DNA from: Mesorhizobium sp. SARCC-RB16n
Lineage (GTDB): Bacteria; Pseudomonadota; Alphaproteobacteria; Rhizobiales; Rhizobiaceae
NCBI RefSeq assembly: GCF_008520305.1
Contig: NZ_ML703300.1
Coordinates: forward strand, 1 to 58,392
Length of the DNA: 58,392 nt
Reading direction: 5' to 3'
Below the pieces are notes generated by a model. It was not told the origin of the DNA and ran no database searches. It saw nothing but the letters and a program-made list of their open reading frames with translations. Position numbers and translations under genes: made by a program. Below are positions 46,148 through 55,067 of this stretch, in pieces (positions within the stretch are counted from its first letter, which is position 1; the number at the start of each line of letters is the position of its first letter).

Positions 46148-46882
46148 TCAATTCACCGCGTTGCGGTTGTGGCCGGATCCAAAAGCTGCATCGCCTCGTA
46201 GGTTGATCGATACCCAGATGTTGGGATTCTGCTGCGACTGGCGCTTGACAAAATAATACCCAGTGGCATCCCAGGAGCGAATGCTGTTGACGAGGTTGTC
46301 GAGGATGAAATCGCCCTTGTTGGTCTTCACCGTGAGGATGGCATGGCCTTCGCCATGCAGATCGTAAACAACCGTCATCAGCAAAGCCTGCCGTGGGAAT
46401 CCGGCGTCCAGCAATAGTTTGCGCTTGAACAGCGCGTAGATCTTGCAATCGCCCTTGCCGTCGACCGGATAGTCCCAATGATCCAGCTTCGTGCCCCAAT
46501 GCTCAAGATTGCTCTCCGGTACGATGTAGCCGTTCACCTCCCGATTGACTCGGTCAAGGGTACTCCAGGTCCCTGGCGTGAGCTTGAGGTTCACCGCCGG
46601 TAGGGCCGGGACCTCGCATTGCTCCGGACGCCGACCGCAGAAATCCACCCAGCCGTACGGAATGCTCGTCTTTCCCCCGACGGCGGCAAAGGTCGCGGAA
46701 CCCATGGGCGTGCTGCGAGGCTGTGTCGCGTCAAAGGCAATCGCGTAACTGCTGAACGACGAAGGGTAGGGTTGCGTGGCCATTTGTGGCCCGACGGATC
46801 CAGCATTCGCCAACGAAGCCAAACCAAGAAATATCGAAAACATCCCAACGACAGGCCATCGCCTCATCATCGTCACCACCAC
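46148..46882 (-). CDS. BTLCP-family periplasmic cysteine peptidase (LapG-like fold)
   Basis: A 244-residue exported protein of the bacterial transglutaminase-like cysteine peptidase family. A signal sequence covers about residues 1-27 (ending LASLANAG). The catalytic triad is visible: Cys in GKGDCKIYALFKR, His in HGEGHAILTV and Asp in FILDNL. The family includes LapG, which releases surface adhesins when c-di-GMP is low, so the location beside GGDEF-EAL genes is suggestive. No LapA-like adhesin or LapD with a degenerate GGDEF-EAL plus periplasmic domain is in the window. The start may be either of two Met at residues 5-6. Confidence 0.88.
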   Translation of the reverse strand: MVVTMMRRWPVVGMFSIFLGLASLANAGSVGPQMATQPYPSSFSSYAIAFDATQPRSTPMGSATFAAVGGKTSIPYGWVDFCGRRPEQCEVPALPAVNLKLTPGTWSTLDRVNREVNGYIVPESNLEHWGTKLDHWDYPVDGKGDCKIYALFKRKLLLDAGFPRQALLMTVVYDLHGEGHAILTVKTNKGDFILDNLVNSIRSWDATGYYFVKRQSQQNPNIWVSINLRGDAAFGSGHNRNAVN

Positions 46883-47388
46883 GCCGCAACGCCCATATTG
46901 GCCAATGAGCTAATCCCAAAACGGCGGCCGAGGTCAATTAAATGTTTAATAAAAGGTTAACGTTGGGCCACTTCAATCCCTAGAATTGCAGATAATTGCA
47001 TGAAGCGGCCGTTACTCCGGTTCACTGGACCAGTGTGGTTGGTATGCGCGTGGATGCCACAACACGGCCAGAGAGTGGCGAATAGCGTGGAACGACCGCC
47101 GCTGCTGCCCGCCGCCTATAGCAACACCTTCACCGCGAACGCAGCGATAGCGGCGACTGGCATAGCCAAATGATTAGGTCTCTGGCGCCAGGAAAGCGGG
47201 GCATTGTCGACGGCCGCCCACACCGCCAACTGGGAAAGCCTGGCATTGGTACATGCTATCTATCCGCTCGGATAGGAGCAGTATCTGCTTTCCAGGCCTC
47301 GTTGCGATCGGCTGGAAGAGGTTGCGCAGCTCGACGCGGTCCTGGAACCGCTAATAGGTAACCTCTCCAAATCTGAATGAGAGCCCCC
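46883..47388. other. Intergenic stretch upstream of a decayed lysR gene
   Basis: About 500 bp without a supported gene. The first 100 bp are AT-rich and probably carry the promoter of the BTLCP gene. Nothing recognisable is encoded in the rest. Confidence 0.4.
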
Positions 47389-47972
47389 GTGGACGACGTG
47401 GATGATATGATCCTCGTGGCCGAGATTGCTGATACCGACAGCTTTACGCAACCAGCAGCGGGCAGGTGTATCTTGATTGTCGGCGAGTTCGCGCCGAAAT
47501 CGCCGCGGCGAAAATTGCAGTGATCAATCTCAAGGAACAGCCCGTTGGGACGTTGAAGATCACCTGCCCTGAGGTGACTGCTTCCTATTTCATGCCCGTA
47601 TTTCTCGGCGGCTTCGCGAGGAAGTTTCCGCGCGTATCGATCGAGCTGCTGGCCACTAACCGCCATCTCGACCTCATTCGCGAGCGGGTTGACTTCGCTT
47701 TTCGGGTTGGCGCCGTTTCCAACCAGGATTTCATTGTCCGCAAACTGTCCACCATCCAGCGTGTCTTGGTGGCCTGCGGCGGCCAGGAGCGACTCCCTGG
47801 CTTTCTGTTCCAGTCAAGTCTGGGAGGGCACGGAGTGGCCCTGCTGCCCGCGTATGTGTGCCAGCCGGCCCTCACCGCTGGCCGCCTGATCAGGGTGCTG
47901 CCCGGTTGGGATCTTGCGCCTTACGATATGGCGCTGATCTTTCGCCCCATCGAGAATGGGGAGAAGTCATAG
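47389..47972 (+). pseudogene. LysR-family regulator, decayed
   Basis: The GTG frame at 47389 begins DDMILVAEIADTDSFTQPAA, the normal LysR opening, but lacks the remaining helix-turn-helix. It passes into GRCILIVG, after which the gene continues in another frame (from 47466: YLDCRRVRAEI, then GTLKITCPEVTASYFMPVFLGGFARKFPRVSIELLATNRHLDL). A second deletion joins VLVACGGQERL to GHGVALLPAYVC, so most of the second half of the effector domain is missing. About 190 of the usual 300 residues remain. It cannot bind DNA as seen. Confidence 0.8.
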
Positions 47973-48125
47973 CCTTCTCATTTGGACGGACGGCTTGCGA
48001 GGTATGCGATACGTCGATACATTGCGATTATATCGACATGACTTGACGATCTGTCGATGCCGACGACATATTCGCCCGACAGCAGCGGCGTTTTTGCGCT
48101 ACCTGCCGATTGCCCGAAACGACCC

Positions 48126-50072
48126 CTACCTCCCGATGATCTCGACACCTAGCGGACTTCGAACGGCCTCTAAGTCTGGAATGGCAAGCAGTACTTCGCC
48201 CGCATCAAACCAGCGGCTGCTTAAGACGTGCGCCCTCACCGCGGCTGGGTTTTCTGTGTAGGCGACCAAAGCCAAACTCCTCTTAGTGCGGCTGCATGTT
48301 ACGTAAAAAAGGCGTCGCGTTCGCTCGATGGAATTGTCTTTGCCCTCCTGCTGGCTCTTAAGGTCGCTGGGCGTGGGAGCCTTGGCACCGAGCAGTTTTT
48401 CGTAGCCAAACATGAAGCCTCGAGCTTCGCTGTCGTCCATTAGGACCATGACGCGATCAAATTCGAGCCCCTTCACGCCTTGGTGCGTGTCGTAAGGTGC
48501 CTTATGGGCAACATAGGCGGCGTACGGTTCGATCATTGAGAATGGGCACTCAAGGAACTCCAGCAGCGCCGCCATATCCTCACTTGGCGGGTCGGCCCTC
48601 TCGTCTTCGGCCTTCACATTCTTCGACGAGGTCAGTCGCACCGCGAGAACTGCCTTGAGCCTTTCGGGTATGTCGAAAAGTTTTGTCGCGGCTATGCTCT
48701 CCAGCACTTGGCCGCAGGATGGCTCGCCGGCCTCCCATAACCCCATAAGGTGGTTGATTGCTGACTGAGCTGCAGCCAACTGGTCCGCCGGTTTTTGCGA
48801 AGCCTTCAGGCTCTCCTTGCTGAGCAACGGCGACAGCTCCCGTAAGACTCTGGCGGCTGCAAACTTGTCTCTCTTTTTTTGAGCAGTGACCAACGGCAGC
48901 ACGCAGTGTGTGTAGAGGCGGGTGGGACCGAAAGTGCCGTCCAGGAAACTGGTGCGAAATTCGTCTACGGATGCCAAGGCCTCAAACATCCGTTCGAAAC
49001 CCATCCGGCGTGCTGCCATATGGTGTTCGAGCGTCAAGATTTTGCAATTATCAATTCTTTTCCAAAGCGGATCGCTGGTGATCTCCGCCATGTATTCCCG
49101 GATTTTCTGCTCCAGAGCGGGTTTATTGTCGGTGCCTGTGGGGAATACGAAGAGACGAGCCCACCCCTCGATCGCGTCGTCCCGTGGCTCTTGGGTATGT
49201 ATGTCCGCTGACGAACGGATCTGGTTGATCAAGCGAACGACACGTTTTGGACTGCGATGATTGAGTTTTTTTGTTGGAACTGCCCAGCCCGCGGGTATTT
49301 CATCCTCGATCCGGTCTTTTCCGTCAGCGTAGATGCGCTGCATCGTGTCCCCAATCAAACCAAGGCTAAAACGGTCTTTGTGTGCCTTCTGAACGCAGAG
49401 TAATGCATCCACGAGGGCGCCGTGGGTGTCTTGGCTTTCATCGATGAAAAGGAACGGGAACTTTTCGACAAGAAGCCTTTGCATCAGGGGCTTGGTCTGC
49501 AGGAACGACGAGAAAATCTTGATCACTTCGCTGTGGTTCAGCGCATTTCGTTCTCGATTGTCACCGTTGGGATTGTAGGTGAATGTTTTGATCTGATCCA
49601 AACGATCAAGACGATGCCCCTTGGATTCGATCTGCGCCAGGCGGGATATGGACGCTTTTGTGCCAGGCCGGCCTTTGATCTCCTCTTCCCGAAGTTCAAG
49701 GATTTGGCGCTGGAGCGCGTCGCGCAGCCATGTTCGTATGTCGGTGTTAAGCCCTTGGATTTGCTGCCAGGCAAAACTGTGGATGGTCCGGACAACGAGG
49801 ATAGGGTCATATTCCGTTCGCCGGATGATCTCATCACAGGCAGCGTTCGTGTATGTGATGACCGCGACCTGGCGGCCACGCAGGTGAAGCTTCTCGCGAA
49901 ATTTTTCGCGAATGTGTTGGAGCGCGTTCACCAGCGTCCGGGTTTTGCCGGAACCAGCCCCGGCGAACAGGAAAAAGCTCTTGGGGTGGTCCAGCCGAAG
50001 GGCATCGGCTATCGTTCCATCAACATGATCGTCCATGTTCATGTTGGAGTTGGATTGGATCAGCTCTGTCAT
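48126..50072 (-). CDS. UvrD/PcrA-like helicase (GajB-like) of an OLD-helicase defence pair
   Basis: A 648-residue superfamily 1A helicase. Motifs in order: Walker A GAGSGKT (38-44), motif Ia VITYTNAACDEI, Walker B FLFIDESQD (207-215), motif III LGLIGDTMQRIYA, motif IV LNHRSPKRVVRLI, then LEHHMAARRMGF, motif V THQGVKGLEFDRVMV (529-543) and motif VI ERTRRLFYVTCSRTKRSL (583-600). All ATPase residues are intact. It overlaps the upstream OLD nuclease gene by 4 bp (ATGA), so the two are co-translated. This pair is the architecture of Gabija, a phage-defence system in which GajA is an ATP-inhibited nuclease and GajB a helicase. Typical GajB is near 500 residues, so this protein is longer, mainly between motifs IV and V. 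A variant or distinct class is possible. Confidence 0.88.
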   Translation of the reverse strand: MTELIQSNSNMNMDDHVDGTIADALRLDHPKSFFLFAGAGSGKTRTLVNALQHIREKFREKLHLRGRQVAVITYTNAACDEIIRRTEYDPILVVRTIHSFAWQQIQGLNTDIRTWLRDALQRQILELREEEIKGRPGTKASISRLAQIESKGHRLDRLDQIKTFTYNPNGDNRERNALNHSEVIKIFSSFLQTKPLMQRLLVEKFPFLFIDESQDTHGALVDALLCVQKAHKDRFSLGLIGDTMQRIYADGKDRIEDEIPAGWAVPTKKLNHRSPKRVVRLINQIRSSADIHTQEPRDDAIEGWARLFVFPTGTDNKPALEQKIREYMAEITSDPLWKRIDNCKILTLEHHMAARRMGFERMFEALASVDEFRTSFLDGTFGPTRLYTHCVLPLVTAQKKRDKFAAARVLRELSPLLSKESLKASQKPADQLAAAQSAINHLMGLWEAGEPSCGQVLESIAATKLFDIPERLKAVLAVRLTSSKNVKAEDERADPPSEDMAALLEFLECPFSMIEPYAAYVAHKAPYDTHQGVKGLEFDRVMVLMDDSEARGFMFGYEKLLGAKAPTPSDLKSQQEGKDNSIERTRRLFYVTCSRTKRSLALVAYTENPAAVRAHVLSSRWFDAGEVLLAIPDLEAVRSPLGVEIIGR

Positions 50073-52390
50073 GCCGCCACTCCGGCCATTTCATGTACCG
50101 CTGCTGGAAGGGGATTTTCGATCACTTTCACGATGCCGAGTTCAAGCTGCTTGTGTTCAAGCTGTTCGGCCAGCCATAGAAGCCCAACACGGATGTAAGG
50201 TGGTGGAACGAGTGCGATCGGGTTCTCAATCTCAAGCAGGTCCAACGCAAACTCCGCCTTGTTCCCTTCCTTCAAATGCTCTTTCAGCTCTACCGCCAAT
50301 GCAGCACTATCTGCGCTGTCCGTGATGGCTTTGCGGAACTTTGCAATAAGACCTGTGCCATCGAGACCAGCGAAGAGTGGCAAATTCGCATAGACGATCG
50401 CATCTTCAAGCGTATAGGCCAGCGCCTCTGTCGCTGTGCCTTTGAAGGTGATTTGCGCTGGACTCTGATAAGCCACGCAAACGGCGAAGCGCTCATTGGT
50501 GTAGGTCAAAATCTTGTCCACGTCAGGCTTGTCCAAAAGCTCATCGAGCAGAGTGGCAGCCGGACACCAGGTTCGAAGGGTCTGGTTGCGGGAGGTATAG
50601 TTCTGGCCCCTGACTGGGACCGCGACCTTTCCGTCAGCATCGCAAGAGTCGAGGTCGGTGATTATAAGGGTTGTGAGACCAATTCGCTCGACCAGTGATC
50701 TCATGCGGTGGGCGTGGCTTCCGCCGATTTCGAGCCAGGTGATGTAGCTCTCGGACAGCTTGGCGAATTCAGCATGCTCGTTCACAAAATGAGGAACGAG
50801 AATGCGTTCGGCTGGCCCCTCAATGAAAATGGCCGCATCGGCAAAGAGGAGATCGCAGTGCGTCACCTTAAGATAGCGGGTGACGAAACGTTTTGTCTCA
50901 GGATCGCCACCGAATGCGTCGTTGAGGTTCAGGACACAGGAGGTCGGAATACTCGTTGCATCTCCTGGTAGACGCCGGAAATACCTGAGCGAGTCGAACT
51001 CGCATTCATGCGCGATGTGGCTCGAATGTGTGCTTACTACCATCTGGGTGCGGAAAGGTTCTTTGGCCCCAAGCTCGTCGTGATTGCGGAGGATCTTGTA
51101 TGCTTGGCGGATGAAGACCTGCTGGACCTGCGTATGGAGGTGCACCTCGGGTTCTTCGATAAGGACCAAGTGCAGGGGCGCGATGACCGTTTCATCCCCC
51201 GCCTTTGCCTTCGCTTTGCCGACTTTCATCCAGCTGTCGCGAAACGCCATCAAGCGAAAAACCATCGATATGAGATTTTGATATCCGAGACCGTTTGATT
51301 CTTCCGGTAGATGGAGATTAACGTGTTTCTCTCCATCATGGACCGCGATCTCGAAACGCACTGCGGCCTCATGATTGAGCCCCTCCACCGGGCGCAGTCG
51401 TGTGGAGATATTCAATCTTGGATCAGTGACACCCGGATATCCTAGTGTATGCATTTCCTTGAGTGGACGTTCAAACCCGTCAGTTAGGCGACCGTCAAAA
51501 GCTTGCTGGGCCTGCTCGATCGCCCTTAGTGCGTGCAGGTCTTTCGCGTCCGGTTTCTCATACGGATCAAGGTGGTGGACGTAGTACTGCCGCAGCTGGG
51601 TGGACAGCTTCCGAGAACCGGAAGCCGTAGCAGCCTTGTCATCCTCAAAACCGTTTTCACCGTTTCCGAATCCCCTCTGGGCACTGATCTCGTCGATGCG
51701 AATGAGCCCCTTGAAGGGATCACCTTCGATTGGCTCGTTGCCGTCAAGCTGCTGAGGCTTGGCTACCCCGTGCACCGGATCTGCTATGGCCTCCGGATCC
51801 AATACGTAATATCTATGGGTAAAATAGCTTGTAAGCCGCCGCTGGAGAAAATCGACCAGGTTTTCGGGCCACAGCTTGACCTCGAACGCAGGCGCGGCCG
51901 CCCCCTTGGCGAGCGCCGCTGCGTCCTTTTGGAGCGATAGCACGTCCCCGCGAGCCGACACGTAATCCATCTGCAGCTGCTTGGCATCGCTCGGCTCATA
52001 CCGGACACGAACGCCCAAACGGCCAGCGGCCCATTCGAGCGTGGGCAGGAGCGGTTGCACGTAGTGCAGTTCGGTCTCGGGGACATCAAGCCAGATATCC
52101 ACCGATGGCAGCACCGCACTCCAATCTGGGTTAGGCATCGGATCTTGTGCCGCCAGCGCCTGCTCCCAAGCCAGGCCCATGGTATTGATGGTGGGCCAAT
52201 GGCTCAGAGTGAAATCGTTGAAAGCGAAACTATTCTTTTCTCGCTGCACTAGAAAGTACCGAAGCGCCGTGATTGCCGACGTTTTTCCGCTATTATTGGC
52301 CCCAACAAAGACTGTTGTTTTCTTTGAAAGACCAACTCGCGTTGAAATCAGCTTCCGGAAATTTGAAATCTCGACAAACTCGATGTGCAT
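50069..52390 (-). CDS. OLD-family ATP-dependent nuclease (GajA-like)
   Basis: A 773-residue ATPase-nuclease. It starts MHIEFVEISNFRKL with Walker A GANNSGKT (30-37), an ABC-type signature SNGLGYQNLI (365-374), Walker B LVLIEEPEVHLH (408-419) and the switch STHSSH (453-458). A C-terminal Toprim nuclease domain follows, with Glu524 (IFIEGPAERIL), Asp579 and Asp581 (IITDLDS) and Lys711 (NKAEFALDLL), all intact. It forms an operon with the helicase gene. Canonical GajA is about 580 residues; the extra 190 lie largely between residues 70 and 340, inside the ATPase module, where the sequence is least familiar to me. Antiphage nicking or cleavage is the expected role by family. Confidence 0.9.
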   Translation of the reverse strand: MHIEFVEISNFRKLISTRVGLSKKTTVFVGANNSGKTSAITALRYFLVQREKNSFAFNDFTLSHWPTINTMGLAWEQALAAQDPMPNPDWSAVLPSVDIWLDVPETELHYVQPLLPTLEWAAGRLGVRVRYEPSDAKQLQMDYVSARGDVLSLQKDAAALAKGAAAPAFEVKLWPENLVDFLQRRLTSYFTHRYYVLDPEAIADPVHGVAKPQQLDGNEPIEGDPFKGLIRIDEISAQRGFGNGENGFEDDKAATASGSRKLSTQLRQYYVHHLDPYEKPDAKDLHALRAIEQAQQAFDGRLTDGFERPLKEMHTLGYPGVTDPRLNISTRLRPVEGLNHEAAVRFEIAVHDGEKHVNLHLPEESNGLGYQNLISMVFRLMAFRDSWMKVGKAKAKAGDETVIAPLHLVLIEEPEVHLHTQVQQVFIRQAYKILRNHDELGAKEPFRTQMVVSTHSSHIAHECEFDSLRYFRRLPGDATSIPTSCVLNLNDAFGGDPETKRFVTRYLKVTHCDLLFADAAIFIEGPAERILVPHFVNEHAEFAKLSESYITWLEIGGSHAHRMRSLVERIGLTTLIITDLDSCDADGKVAVPVRGQNYTSRNQTLRTWCPAATLLDELLDKPDVDKILTYTNERFAVCVAYQSPAQITFKGTATEALAYTLEDAIVYANLPLFAGLDGTGLIAKFRKAITDSADSAALAVELKEHLKEGNKAEFALDLLEIENPIALVPPPYIRVGLLWLAEQLEHKQLELGIVKVIENPLPAAVHEMAGVAA

Positions 52391-52582
52391 GGCTGTCTCC
52401 CTCCAGCCTTTATATAGCTAGTTACACGCAGAGCGGAACCTCTTCTTCAATGTTCCCACCGATTTGTACCGTAGCATGAATAATATTTTCAGGTATCAAT
52501 ATGATCGCGACCTGCCCTAGAATTCGAGGCTGCCAGCCACCAATCAGCGCATTCGCCCAGTGCAGGCTGCGCTGAGCATCAA

Positions 52583-53253
52583 TCAACCGATGGGAGGCCC
52601 TTCCCAATGCCAATCTGGTAGCTGCCAGCTAGGATATCCGTGCAGCATGCCGGCGATGGCTTCCGTCAGCGCCATCCACTTTATGTGCTGGCCCCTACCG
52701 AATCTGATCAATGGCAAAACATCGGGGTAAGTGTCCTTTCCTGCTAGTTCGATCGCAAATAGCACTAACTCTTCGCAATCGCATAAGTACTCCCCGGTCT
52801 CACGGTGGTACTGGCTGTTTTTATAAATGAGCGTCTTTGTCAGCCGCCAAGCTACTGGCCTCTCGGACATGATCCAACAACACCGGACACCAGAGCGCTG
52901 ATAGCGTTGCGTCCTGGCTAGAAAATGGTCCAAGTGCTGGCTTGAGAGTTGAACCTCGACTGCGACCTGTCTGCCGTCAGTCAGAAAAACCAGCACGTCT
53001 GCTATCCATTCTGCGCCTGCTCCGTCTGTCCCCCAAACCTCAAGCTCGGCCCGAAAGCCCATAGCCCGCGCGCCGCCTTGACCACATCAATCTTCAGGCG
53101 AGTGTGCGCGTAGCTCTCTGGGCCGGGAAGCTGACCTGTAAGTCCAGGGGCGTGCGCGAAGAAGCATAGCCCTCGGATCGACGATTTAGGCACGGCTGGC
53201 CAGGCTGTGCGCGGCATTAGCCATGTTCCGAGTGGCGCATTGCAGATACTCAA
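52583..53253 (-). pseudogene. CoiA-like nuclease-domain protein, frameshifted
   Basis: Two minus-strand frames carry consecutive parts of one protein. The upstream frame (53253 down to about 53065) ends with LCFFAHAPG, ESYAHTRLKIDVVKAAR, the zinc-finger-like and helical start of CoiA-type proteins. The downstream frame (53062-52583) resumes MGFRAELEVWG and has GAEWIADVLVF and VAVEVQLSSQHLDHFLARTQRY, the restriction-endonuclease-like core with Asp and Glu-x-Gln. The break lies in the GC-rich run around 53060-53080, consistent with a one-base indel. CoiA-type nucleases occur in competence and in defence loci. Here it adjoins the OLD-helicase pair and the DUF3800 gene. A sequencing error is possible. 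Confidence 0.7.
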
Positions 53254-53316
53254 CGGTTGGGTAAGCTACACAATCATGGTAGTTGTTTTCGGGAGCCAGA
53301 TTCCGTGAGGGCCGCT

Positions 53317-54114
53317 ATGTCGCAATTCCACCACGCATTCGGGGATGAAAGCTGCGGCACTACACATGTGACGTATGCCGTGCTCTCGATGCCTGAAGGC
53401 CGCCAGGCGCAAGTAGAAGGACAAATTGCGGAGACTAAGCGCAGCAAGGGAGGTACTGAGGCGGATCGCCTCCATTGCAGGGAGATATTCCATCCCGGCG
53501 CCCGACAAAAGACCGCATGGGCAGCCCTGGACAACGACGATGTGTTCGCGCTCTACGGAGCTATCGCAGATTCGATCGCTGCGGGGCCAGTTCGGCGCAT
53601 CGTGGCCATAGCTAATAAGGCCGACTTCCCGAAGGACTTTCTTGTAGGACCTTTACAGAGTTCTGGGGGACTTCCACCTATTCCTGGAATGAAGAACTAT
53701 CTTATGCGGGACAAGGAGTTTGCGGCGCAATGCGCCCAAGGTGCGCTGTTGCCTCTCTCAAAGAATCCCGGCTTTCGCAACGTTCGCTTCTGGGCTGACC
53801 ACGACAAGACCAAGATTGAGTGGATTGTCGGAGCTCATCAGGCTTCGCGAGCAGCAAGCCTCTTCGTAAGTGTGGGCAAAGACGGAGAGGCTGATCGGGT
53901 CAATTTGATGACCGGTGAAGGCGATAAGCCCCCGCTTTTGGAGGTCGCGGATCTAATCGCCTACGTAGCACAGCGGGCCGCTTCGAGGGGCTCCAGCCCT
54001 AACGATAGGCGTTTCGCCGATCTTCATAGTAAGATTGCCCCCGAAGTGATCCACCTAGGGCTGTCCCCGGACGGCGGGCTAGGATTCAACGTACCCGACT
54101 CTTCCATGCGCTAG
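53317..54114 (+). CDS. DUF3800-like protein
   Basis: A 265-residue protein that begins MSQFHHAFGDESCG and ends its core with LLEVADLIAYVAQRAAS, the two most typical DUF3800 blocks; FWADHDKTKIEW in the middle supplies a further acidic motif. The acidic residues suggest an RNase H-like metal site, so a nuclease role is likely by fold. DUF3800 genes are frequent in defence islands. I chose the ATG at 53317; a longer in-frame start at 53257 adds 20 unrelated residues. It is transcribed away from the CoiA-like gene on the opposite strand. Confidence 0.7.
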   Translation: MSQFHHAFGDESCGTTHVTYAVLSMPEGRQAQVEGQIAETKRSKGGTEADRLHCREIFHPGARQKTAWAALDNDDVFALYGAIADSIAAGPVRRIVAIANKADFPKDFLVGPLQSSGGLPPIPGMKNYLMRDKEFAAQCAQGALLPLSKNPGFRNVRFWADHDKTKIEWIVGAHQASRAASLFVSVGKDGEADRVNLMTGEGDKPPLLEVADLIAYVAQRAASRGSSPNDRRFADLHSKIAPEVIHLGLSPDGGLGFNVPDSSMR

Positions 54115-54141
54115 TGGTGCAGCATTTTGTCGTGACGGCTC

Positions 54142-54405
54142 CTACTGCATGTCCGGCACCTCGCCACCCACAAAAGGTGTCGTGGGTTCACCGTATTCGC
54201 CAAGCGATGGGTTGGCCTCACGCGACCACGCGATGACGCCGGCGTGCTTCGTTGCAAGGCCCCTCGCGGTCCTTATCGCCCGCTCCTCGCTCTGCTGCTC
54301 GGCAGATCCAAAGACAGGCTGAAGGTCGCCGGTCTCATCGCGATCAAAGGCGGTGACGACGATTAGCTTGGGCACCTTGTGCTGGGGCAGCAAGTTATCT
54401 GACAT
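54142..54405 (-). CDS. Small hypothetical protein (rhizobial, unknown)
   Basis: An 87-residue soluble protein starting MSDNLLPQHKVPKLIVVTAFDRDETGDLQPVF and continuing through SEERAIRTARGLATKHAGVIAWSREANP. I recall similar small proteins in rhizobial genomes, always without a function. It overlaps the preceding gene by 11 bp, so the two are coupled. It is last in a run of three small minus-strand genes. Confidence 0.65.
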   Translation of the reverse strand: MSDNLLPQHKVPKLIVVTAFDRDETGDLQPVFGSAEQQSEERAIRTARGLATKHAGVIAWSREANPSLGEYGEPTTPFVGGEVPDMQ

Positions 54406-54715
54406 CGGGGCTCTCTTTCGGTTGGGCCAAGAGCCGGCTGAAGTCGAGCGGCGCAGGCGGCAGCACTTCAGTCATCTGAAATAGCGGCACCAGTGGACCC
54501 CCTTGCTCTGGCACTATCTGTCTGGTCTTAAGGCCTGTAATCTCCTCGTCGCCTCTGGCAATTCGGCTCTCCAGATTGGCGATGCGCTCGGTCAAGAAAT
54601 ACCACCCGACAGCAAACCCACCGCTTCCAAACAGCACGGCAAACGTGGCGAATGCCACAGGGTTGGCGGTTACAAGCGCTGCGTTACTGCCAATGAAGGC
54701 GATAAGGTCGAGCAT
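54395..54715 (-). CDS. Small single-membrane-pass protein with coiled coil
   Basis: A 106-residue protein. Two hydrophobic stretches (residues 1-16 and 19-43) suggest one or two membrane passes near the N-terminus, followed by a short predicted coiled coil ERIANLESRIARGDEEI and a Pro-rich tail (LPPAPLDFSRLL). It resembles phage-type small membrane proteins but I cannot name a family. It overlaps the genes on both sides and its ribosome site is weak. Confidence 0.55.
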   Translation of the reverse strand: MLDLIAFIGSNAALVTANPVAFATFAVLFGSGGFAVGWYFLTERIANLESRIARGDEEITGLKTRQIVPEQGGPLVPLFQMTEVLPPAPLDFSRLLAQPKESPDVR

Positions 54716-54938
54716 CGAGCGCCGGCCCTGTCACGCCAGCACAGGGGCGTCGGGTCGAAGCTGACAGCCACAAGTTCCGGATGCCTACGGGCAGGGCGAG
54801 GATTTGCGTCTCAAGCCCGCAGTTGTAGGCCATCAGCGCCTTGAGGGTCTCAAGAGGGCTCTCGTAGCGGGCTATTAGCTTCGCGGCTTCCGCGTGCAGT
54901 TCGGCCTTGGATTCGGCGTCTAGATGCATCGTGGCCAT
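54684..54938 (-). CDS. Small hypothetical protein, first of a three-gene run
   Basis: An 84-residue frame starting MATMHLDAESKAELHAEAAKLIARYESPLETLKALMAYNCGL. A strong AGGAGG ribosome site lies 7 bp before the ATG, which supports the start at 54938 over the longer in-frame version. The first 50 residues look like genuine helical protein. The last 40 (RRPCAGVTGPALDARPY) look like read-through, so an older shorter protein is possible. The following membrane-protein gene starts inside its end. Confidence 0.5.
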   Translation of the reverse strand: MATMHLDAESKAELHAEAAKLIARYESPLETLKALMAYNCGLETQILALPVGIRNLWLSASTRRPCAGVTGPALDARPYRLHWQ

Positions 54939-55067
54939 TGCGGTTCCTCCTAACGTGTCGCGCGGCATGGTGCGGTGAGCGTGTCAATGCGGTGAGGCGG
55001 CTTGTCGGGGGTCCGTATGGTGCGGGGGTGATCTGGAAGGATGAGTGAACGCGCGGGACCACTGAGC

